DNA of 6,061 bases. Source: Candidatus Aminicenantota bacterium. Its GTDB lineage: Bacteria; Acidobacteriota; Aminicenantia; UBA2199. The DNA lies in assembly GCA_023136725.1 (NCBI GenBank), contig JAGLQR010000118.1, positions 1 to 6,061 of the forward strand. The letters are read 5' to 3'. This document shows, piece after piece, positions 1 through 4,639 of the stretch; the first letter of the stretch is position 1; each line of letters opens with the position of its first letter. The position numbers and the translations under genes were made by a program. The notes beneath the pieces are model-generated. The model saw only the letters and a program-made list of their open reading frames with translations, was not told where the DNA came from and did no database searches.

Positions 1-1471
1 ATTTCGGCTTTTGGGGGGCAAATCTGGAATTGTACAACTCTTCAGCGGAGGGTATCGATCTCCCTTTTAATCTACTGAAATCAAAATCTTCCTGAGTAGG
101 CCATGCCCTGCCGAACAATTTCCCGTAATACATGGCAGCATTCCCGTAGGACCTGGAAAGGAGGATGTTGTTGATCCCGTGTCCTGTCAACTCACCCGCT
201 TCAAATGAATTCCCCCAGATGCCGGGATCGGAAGTATTATTATAAAAATATGATCCCTGCTCCCCTACCAGGAAATATGCCGGTGAATACATTTTTAATT
301 CATGATCACCTTTCATGAATTTGTATTGATGGTAGAGAGAGAAGATCACTCCGGCAAAGAGGAGTGAAAATACTATTGCCAGTTTTATATTTTTTCTTTT
401 TTGTTGGTTATCAATCAGATACCCGGCCTGCCCCAGCATCAATGCGATTATCGGGAACAAAGCAATCTGATAATAATCGTGAGTAGCCGTTGGATAACTG
501 AAGATGAGAGCATAAACAATATAACCGAGGAATAGTCCTGCTAATGTGAATTTGACCTCTATTTTCCTGATCGTGAAGAAGAGTGCAATACCAATCAGGA
601 ATGGGATCACCCCTGTCACCTTGGCTATCTGAGTAAGCCATCCAACCCAGAAAAAAGGTGTTAGAAGTAATTCGGGAGAGATCATCGATGCAAGTGATCC
701 CTGCATCGTCTTGTTCCAGAAAATATTATATATATAGAATGAAGTACCGAGTGAGAGAAACATTGTATAGAACCAGGCAGTCCTCCAATTAAATAAATAT
801 TTTTTCAGCCCATATTTATTTATCCCGAGAAAGAGAAGCAAACCAAGCAGGGGGAAAATTATAGTGACCTTGATCAGGACTGCAAAGCCCGACAGGAAAG
901 CAGCGGAGTAAAAATAGTCCCCCTTATCCGATCTGAAATGTTTAATGATCTGAAGCACAGCCCAGAGGAAGAACATAATAAGTAATGATTCCGGCTGGAT
1001 ACTCTGGCTGGTATTTATCCCGAACGGGAAGAACAAATAGAAAATAACAGAAATTAATGCTCCGGTCCCTCCGAACAAAAGAAGTCCGATCTTATAGAGG
1101 ATGATCGCACCGATAAGCCAGTAAAGAAGCGACATCATCCTGGCGATAACAAGATCCTCTTTCCCTGCCATCCTGTACATCTGATAGATCAGCTTCTCAT
1201 TGATCCTGGGATCGATCTTTTCCCTGAAGTTCTGAAACATTACAGAAGGGATCCTTGCAATATCATCTTTGTGTTCACCGGTGTTGAGGTAGAATGAGCG
1301 GGCAAGGAGGGCGGAGTGGTATTGGCGGGTGGCATGGAAATGGGTCGGGTGGGTCTTCAATCCCGGGATCCTGACAATAAATGCAACTGCAAGAAGAATA
1401 AGCAGAATTATCGATCTGTTCCTGGCACCTTTGTCAATCGGCTTTTTATCATCACTATATAGAGTTTGCAT
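1..1471 (-). CDS. GT-C fold (PMT_2/GT39-like) membrane glycosyltransferase, C-terminus off the left edge
   Basis: The frame is open without a stop for 490 codons from an ATG at 1471 to the left edge; an in-frame stop lies four codons upstream, so this is the only plausible ATG start. No good Shine-Dalgarno precedes it. The product is a multi-pass membrane protein with a short basic N-terminus, a first membrane segment near residues 19-35, a loop with TRQYHSALLARSFY (about 48-61), about ten further hydrophobic segments, a PE pair in QSIQPESLL (about 156-164), and a late-loop THDYYQIALFP motif (about 330-340). This pattern fits lipid-linked-sugar-dependent glycosyltransferases of the ArnT/PMT_2 kind, which transfer sugars on the outer face of the inner membrane. 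The acceptor is unknown. The first loop lacks the common Asp/Glu pair of this superfamily and has RQYHSA instead. After residue 380 the chain becomes soluble. It is transcribed divergently from the regulator and shows no clear functional link to it. Confidence 0.85.
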   Translation of the reverse strand, partial: MQTLYSDDKKPIDKGARNRSIILLILLAVAFIVRIPGLKTHPTHFHATRQYHSALLARSFYLNTGEHKDDIARIPSVMFQNFREKIDPRINEKLIYQMYRMAGKEDLVIARMMSLLYWLIGAIILYKIGLLLFGGTGALISVIFYLFFPFGINTSQSIQPESLLIMFFLWAVLQIIKHFRSDKGDYFYSAAFLSGFAVLIKVTIIFPLLGLLLFLGINKYGLKKYLFNWRTAWFYTMFLSLGTSFYIYNIFWNKTMQGSLASMISPELLLTPFFWVGWLTQIAKVTGVIPFLIGIALFFTIRKIEVKFTLAGLFLGYIVYALIFSYPTATHDYYQIALFPIIALMLGQAGYLIDNQQKRKNIKLAIVFSLLFAGVIFSLYHQYKFMKGDHELKMYSPAYFLVGEQGSYFYNNTSDPGIWGNSFEAGELTGHGINNILLSRSYGNAAMYYGKLFGRAWPTQEDFDFSRLKGRSIPSAEELYNSRFAPQKPK

Positions 1472-1516
1472 CCAAATATCTTATATCTTATCAATGTAGA
1501 ACTCAACATGTAATTT

Positions 1517-1544
1517 AGAAATCAGAAGTAAGAAGCCAGAAATT
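1517..1544. repeat. Short heptad tandem repeat (AGAANNN x4)
   Basis: AGAA occurs at 1517, 1524, 1531 and 1538, exactly seven bases apart, giving units AGAAATC, AGAAGTA, AGAAGCC and AGAAATT. The units resemble degenerate short tandemly repeated heptamers found between genes in several bacterial groups. It lies just upstream of the promoter -35 box and could be neutral or could be a binding site; the sequence alone does not say. Confidence 0.55.
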
Positions 1545-1559
1545 AAATAAACTTTTTTG

Positions 1560-1588
1560 TTGACACAGCCGTATTACTGTATTAACAT
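1560..1588 (+). promoter_or_regulatory. Probable sigma-70-type promoter of the transporter operon
   Basis: A consensus -35 box TTGACA lies at 1560-1565. Seventeen bases downstream is TAACAT (1583-1588), a four-of-six match to a -10 box. Transcription would start near 1594-1596, leaving only about 13 bases before the regulator ATG at 1608. The -10 box lies inside the palindrome at 1576-1599, as expected for a repressed promoter. The -35 assignment is stronger than the -10. Confidence 0.6.
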
Positions 1589-1599
1589 ATTGATACAGT
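1576..1599. promoter_or_regulatory. Palindromic operator, probably for the GntR regulator
   Basis: The left arm ACTGTAT (1576-1582) and right arm ATACAGT (1593-1599) are perfect inverted repeats. Extended to 12-base half-sites, 10 of 12 positions pair. A further direct copy of the half-site core GTATTA lies at 1571-1576, eight bases before the GTATTA at 1579-1584. The site covers the -10 region and start of transcription and ends nine bases before the regulator's ATG. AT-rich dyads of this type are typical targets of YtrA-type GntR dimers, so negative autoregulation is likely by inference. Confidence 0.7.
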
Positions 1600-1607
1600 G
1601 AAATAAA

Positions 1608-1988
1608 ATGATATTAAAAGAGATCTCGATCAACTTCACATCGCCGGTACCGGTGTATGAACAGATCAAGAGGAATATAAAACATATCATTGCAAAAGAT
1701 ATACTGAAAACAAATGACCCTCTTCCATCTATAAGGGAACTTTCATCATTCCTTAAAATCAACCCCAATACAGTTGCAAGAGCTTACCGTGAACTTCAAC
1801 AGGAAAAAATAATAGACGGAAGGCCCGGGAAAGGATTCTGGGCATCTTCGAAAAAACCGTCAGGGAAAGAAAAGATCGTAATGCTCGAAGATGAATTTAA
1901 CAAATTTATAGAAAAGGCGGTAGATATGGGGGTCTCTCCTGAATCTGTGAAAGAGATGATCTCAAAATACTTCAGGGAGGAGAAATGA
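1608..1988 (+). CDS. GntR family transcriptional regulator, YtrA subfamily
   Basis: The 126-residue product has an N-terminal winged helix-turn-helix of about 80 residues and a short helical tail, the usual size for YtrA-type GntR regulators. Family hallmarks are PVPVYEQI (13-20), the recognition-helix region LPSIRELSSFLKINPNTVAR (39-58), AYRELQQEKII (59-69) and the wing GRPGKGFW (71-78). Residues 87-126 are too short for a FadR or HutC effector domain and probably serve dimerisation. The ATG at 1608 is chosen because an in-frame TGA at 1599-1601 excludes a longer form; there is little Shine-Dalgarno sequence, which fits a very short leader. It overlaps the ATPase gene by ATGA, so the two are probably translationally coupled. 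Regulators of this family usually repress their own ABC transporter operon until envelope stress or an antibiotic is sensed; the inducer here is unknown. Confidence 0.95.
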   Translation: MILKEISINFTSPVPVYEQIKRNIKHIIAKDILKTNDPLPSIRELSSFLKINPNTVARAYRELQQEKIIDGRPGKGFWASSKKPSGKEKIVMLEDEFNKFIEKAVDMGVSPESVKEMISKYFREEK

Positions 1989-2806
1989 TAAGGGTAAAGA
2001 ATTACTCCTTTAAATATGGTAAGAAAGCAATTCTGCAGAACCTCAATATATATTTTGAAAAAGGGGAAACAACCATCCTCGCCGGTCCTAACGGTGCAGG
2101 CAAGACAACTCTTCTGAGATCGATCTGCGGAATACTCAGATCGGGGGAAGGGAGGATCGCCCTCGACAAATATATGACATATCACAATATCAGGAGGAGA
2201 GTTGCTTATATCCCCTCCTCACTCAGTTTATATGAAAACATGAGGTTATCAGAAGCGGTAACAGTCCACTCATCTTTTTACAAAGGGTACAAATTTAAAA
2301 ATATTTCAGGTTATAACTTTGATATGAAGCAGAAGGTCAGTTCACTCTCCAGGGGTGAAAGGACATTGTTCTACCTCTCTCTTGTCCTTGGTGCTGATCC
2401 GCAATTTCTCCTTATTGATGATGTAATTCACTTCCTCGACCCCCATCTCCGTGACCTCTTCAGAATATCGATTCAGGAAAGGATAGAGAATTCAAAACTC
2501 GGGATAATAATTGCTACTCAGGATGCACTCGACATCGAGGGGCTTGTAGACAGGATCGTTATATTAAACAAAGGGGTTATTGTCGAAGATTCCTCTTTCG
2601 AGAGAGTAAGGAGCCAATGTGTGAGAGTCTATTCTGAAAAAGAATTGAAAGGGCAGCCTGTCATTTTCTCCAGAGAATGGGAAGGAATGACAGAACAATA
2701 TATATATCCATATAACAAAAAAGATGAAGACAAATTTGATGTCGAATATCTCCAGCTCTCTGAAATATTGAGGGCATTTATAGGAGGTGAATATGATCAG
2801 AATTGA
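1985..2806 (+). CDS. ABC transporter ATP-binding protein with substituted catalytic switches
   Basis: This 273-residue protein is the cytoplasmic ATPase of an ABC-2 type transporter whose likely partner is the next gene. Walker A is GPNGAGKTT (34-42), the signature is LSRGE (121-125), Walker B is FLLID (141-145), and the D-loop is LD at 151-152. Three usual switch residues differ: the Q-loop reads YIPSS with Ser78 where Gln or Glu is expected; the residue after the Walker B Asp is Asp146, not the catalytic Glu; and the H-loop reads ATQD with Gln179 in place of His. Nucleotide binding should be intact but hydrolysis may be slow. Residues 205-273 form a C-terminal extension common in this family. 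The start overlaps the regulator stop as ATGA, with GGGAGGAG at 1975-1982. The helical segment before the signature looks short. Confidence 0.93.
   Translation: MIRVKNYSFKYGKKAILQNLNIYFEKGETTILAGPNGAGKTTLLRSICGILRSGEGRIALDKYMTYHNIRRRVAYIPSSLSLYENMRLSEAVTVHSSFYKGYKFKNISGYNFDMKQKVSSLSRGERTLFYLSLVLGADPQFLLIDDVIHFLDPHLRDLFRISIQERIENSKLGIIIATQDALDIEGLVDRIVILNKGVIVEDSSFERVRSQCVRVYSEKELKGQPVIFSREWEGMTEQYIYPYNKKDEDKFDVEYLQLSEILRAFIGGEYDQN
2782..2790 (+). promoter_or_regulatory. Shine-Dalgarno that fixes the permease start
   Basis: AGGAGGTGA lies inside the end of the ATPase gene and is a nearly full match to the anti-Shine-Dalgarno. It places initiation at the ATG at 2793, five bases beyond the AGGAGG core. 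A GTG at 2787 is in frame but lies within this site and is an unlikely start. Confidence 0.85.
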
Positions 2807-4418
2807 ATTTAAGAAAGTATTTCAAGAAGGATTGATAATATTTCTGATCATTGCCGCCCTATTCATTGCCGTTCTTAACACGGACAAAGATGTTTATATC
2901 GCCCCTGCGATCGAACTTTTCCTCCTTCTCTATGCATCATTCTCAGGATGGTCAATATTCAACAGGGAGAGGGAAGAGGGCGCACTGGAATATATGCTGG
3001 CACTTCCGGTATCGAAACCGAAATTACTCCTGATAAAATTCACACCGAGGATATTCCTGTTGACCCTGGTCTTCATATGTTATTGCTTCCTCAGTAAAAT
3101 TTTCAGCCTCCCAACTGTTCTCAACATTCCCGACTTCGCAGTATTCTTTTTTATTTTCTTTCTGGTATCCGCATCTTTCTCTATCAGCCTCAGAAGTTTT
3201 ATCGGAACATTTTTCCTCACAGCAATTCTGTCAAGCGGATTAACTTTCTTTGATAACATATTCTCAAGGGGGACAGTCAGCTCAGAAACTATTTTAAGGT
3301 CCAACCTGATACTCCTCGCATTCCCAATCCTTTTTTTCGTATTCTTTTTCAGATTCGACCTGAAACCATTATTCAAATTCAACCTCCGTTTCGTTGGTTA
3401 TTCATCACTGATAATACTCCTTATGATAACAGTCAGATTTTTTCAGATCGAAAGGAGCTGGTGTTATCATCTGATGACAAACGAGGGGAGTATCTACCGG
3501 ATGTCGCCAGGGGGGATCCAGTTCATAGATGAAGGTAAATTTTTCAAAAAAGGGAAGTGTTTCTGGCCGCTGACCGAACAGGGGGACTTCCTATATCTTC
3601 AGAACCACAGAGCACGGAAAAATCAGAACAAGGATATCTTCATCTTTGATAAAAAGAATGTCACCATGGAGAAATTTCACGAGACAGAGAAAGATTGGTG
3701 GACGGTATTTACAAGGCCCCTTGATACTGCTCCGGTGTTATCCGGTGAAATGTTCTTCCTCCAGCGGAAAAGAAAGGAAAGGAGTTACAGGATAACTTCT
3801 CTTCTCGGAAAAAAGATGAAAAGATACCCGCTTAATACTGATGAGATCGGTCAGAAAGGGATATATATTTTCCATGTATCGGGATCACCTCTCAGATTTC
3901 TCCTCAGGAGTAAAAAGAGCGTAGTTATATATAAGCCGGACGGTAATATAGAGAAGAGGATAAAAGCTGATGCAGTTTCAGCATGGGGGAACAAACTTCT
4001 GATATTTAATAAAGGGAATATGACCCTATATGAACTGAATGATGAAATAACAACAATATTTGAGAGATCGGGAAAATACAGGAAAGCATTAAGAAGATTC
4101 GGTTCTGAAGTTCAAAAGAAGGTTGTTTTCAAGAACGACAGAGATTCATTCATATACAGTTTTAAAAATGACAGCACAATCAAAAGGAAAGTGAACAGAA
4201 ACTTGATTTATTATAAGGTTATCAACAATAAATTCTACCTCGTTTATCTGACAGCGGAAGGTGTTGCTGCAGATATATATGAGGGAGAGAAACTTATCGG
4301 GCATGAATCGTGGGAGACAGGGATGACTGGTTACAGACGCATCCTGGTCTTTGAAAAAGGGATAGTAGTGTCAAACGGTAAGGAGTATGAAAAATACCTA
4401 TTTAAAAATATAAACTAA
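2793..4418 (+). CDS. ABC-2 type permease with a large extracytoplasmic C-terminal domain
   Basis: This is the membrane subunit that pairs with the ATPase encoded just upstream, whose gene it overlaps by 14 bp. From the ATG at 2793 it has 541 residues. Seven hydrophobic segments lie near 13-28, 38-56, 87-104, 115-132, 137-153, 171-187 and 200-217. The loop after segment two carries REREEGALEYMLALPVSKPK (58-77), the hallmark cytoplasmic coupling loop of ABC-2 permeases. Basic residues fall in the predicted cytoplasmic loops (57-86 and 187-199), so an odd number of segments puts the C-terminus outside. Residues 220-541 form a soluble, beta-rich region with recurring short strands such as DIFIFDKKN, VVIYKPDGN and MTLYELNDE, suggesting a propeller-like fold. 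Cys224 and Cys256 are its only cysteines and could form a disulfide. ABC-2 permeases usually stop near 250-400 residues, so this extension is unusual. The substrate is unknown. Confidence 0.88.
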   Translation: MIRIEFKKVFQEGLIIFLIIAALFIAVLNTDKDVYIAPAIELFLLLYASFSGWSIFNREREEGALEYMLALPVSKPKLLLIKFTPRIFLLTLVFICYCFLSKIFSLPTVLNIPDFAVFFFIFFLVSASFSISLRSFIGTFFLTAILSSGLTFFDNIFSRGTVSSETILRSNLILLAFPILFFVFFFRFDLKPLFKFNLRFVGYSSLIILLMITVRFFQIERSWCYHLMTNEGSIYRMSPGGIQFIDEGKFFKKGKCFWPLTEQGDFLYLQNHRARKNQNKDIFIFDKKNVTMEKFHETEKDWWTVFTRPLDTAPVLSGEMFFLQRKRKERSYRITSLLGKKMKRYPLNTDEIGQKGIYIFHVSGSPLRFLLRSKKSVVIYKPDGNIEKRIKADAVSAWGNKLLIFNKGNMTLYELNDEITTIFERSGKYRKALRRFGSEVQKKVVFKNDRDSFIYSFKNDSTIKRKVNRNLIYYKVINNKFYLVYLTAEGVAADIYEGEKLIGHESWETGMTGYRRILVFEKGIVVSNGKEYEKYLFKNIN

Positions 4419-4426
4419 ACTAAATC

Positions 4427-4443
4427 TTTTTTCGGAGAAAAAA
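4427..4443 (+). other. AU-rich hairpin with a Shine-Dalgarno in its loop
   Basis: TTTTTTC (4427-4433) and GAAAAAA (4437-4443) are a perfect seven-base inverted repeat around GGA. The GGAG that would serve the ATG at 4445 begins in the loop. The stem has a single G-C pair and no U-tract follows it, so it is not a convincing terminator; readthrough into the following genes is expected. It might modestly affect translation of the micro-ORF. Confidence 0.3.
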
Positions 4444-4444
4444 C

Positions 4445-4501
4445 ATGGCACATTTTAACGGTAGAGGTTTGCATAAAAAAGCGGGAAAAAAGGAGGTGTA
4501 A
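4445..4501 (+). CDS. Possible 18-residue micro-ORF (leader or small peptide)
   Basis: An ATG at 4445, seven bases after GGAG (4434-4437), opens an 18-codon frame encoding MAHFNGRGLHKKAGKKEV and ending in TAA at 4499-4501. The product is basic and rich in Gly, Lys and His, with no hydrophobic segment. Its last codons are also the Shine-Dalgarno of the next gene, and its stop is one base before that gene's ATG, which would allow termination-reinitiation coupling. It could be a regulatory leader, a real peptide, or chance. No homologue is recognised. Because the Lys-rich end is partly dictated by the A-rich Shine-Dalgarno context, coding status is uncertain. Confidence 0.35.
   Translation: MAHFNGRGLHKKAGKKEV
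4491..4498 (+). promoter_or_regulatory. Strong Shine-Dalgarno of the 41-residue gene
   Basis: AGGAGGTG is an almost perfect ribosome binding site four bases before the ATG at 4503. Its quality is the main evidence that the short frame downstream is truly translated. Confidence 0.75.
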
Positions 4502-4502
4502 G

Positions 4503-4628
4503 ATGAAAAAGATAATCTATTTTATTTTGTTAATACTTTTTGTCCTGTTCTCATGGCTTTACAAAGAGCCTGGAGCGAGCAGCACTTCCGGGCATGAGAA
4601 GAGTTACCAGATCTTGAAAATAAATTAA
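4503..4628 (+). CDS. Small membrane or secreted peptide, 41 residues
   Basis: The ATG follows AGGAGGTG, and the frame runs 41 codons to a TAA at 4626-4628. The product starts with MKK, then a strongly hydrophobic stretch of about 16 residues (IIYFILLILFVLFSWL, residues 4-19), then a polar tail of about 22 residues (KEPGASSTSGHEKSYQ and onward) ending KIN. It is either a single-pass inner-membrane peptide with its tail outside or a pre-peptide whose short tail is released. There is no convincing AXA cleavage site, no lipobox Cys and no cysteine at all. It sits between the permease gene and the secreted ankyrin/MBL gene and ends 11 bases before the latter, so it probably belongs to the same transcript. 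No family is recognised; it might be a transporter accessory peptide or an export substrate. Confidence 0.7.
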   Translation: MKKIIYFILLILFVLFSWLYKEPGASSTSGHEKSYQILKIN

Positions 4629-4639
4629 AGGAGAATAAT

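Larger units (their letters stand above)
1472..1607. promoter_or_regulatory. Divergent intergenic region
   Basis: These 136 bp separate the leftward glycosyltransferase from the rightward transporter operon and must contain both start regions. The right part has a good promoter and palindrome, listed separately. For the leftward gene the best candidate is TTGAGT (minus strand, 1506-1501) with TATAAG (1485-1480). The spacing is only 15 bp and the transcript would be almost leaderless, so this is weak. The middle holds a phased AGAA repeat. Confidence 0.6.

Noticed and set aside
411..641. Minus-strand open frame of 76 codons
   Set aside because: It lies wholly inside the glycosyltransferase gene on the same strand in another frame; its translation has no family features while the longer frame is clearly a membrane enzyme.
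1796..2185. Minus-strand open frame of 129 codons across the regulator-ATPase junction
   Set aside because: It is antisense to two well-recognised genes, including the Walker A region, and has no domain resemblance.
2787..2795. GTG at 2787 as the permease start
   Set aside because: It lies inside the AGGAGGTGA Shine-Dalgarno; the ATG at 2793 is correctly spaced from that site.
4419..4444. Rho-independent terminator after the permease gene
   Set aside because: The inverted repeat has a single G-C pair, a three-base loop and no following U-tract, so it does not meet the usual terminator pattern.
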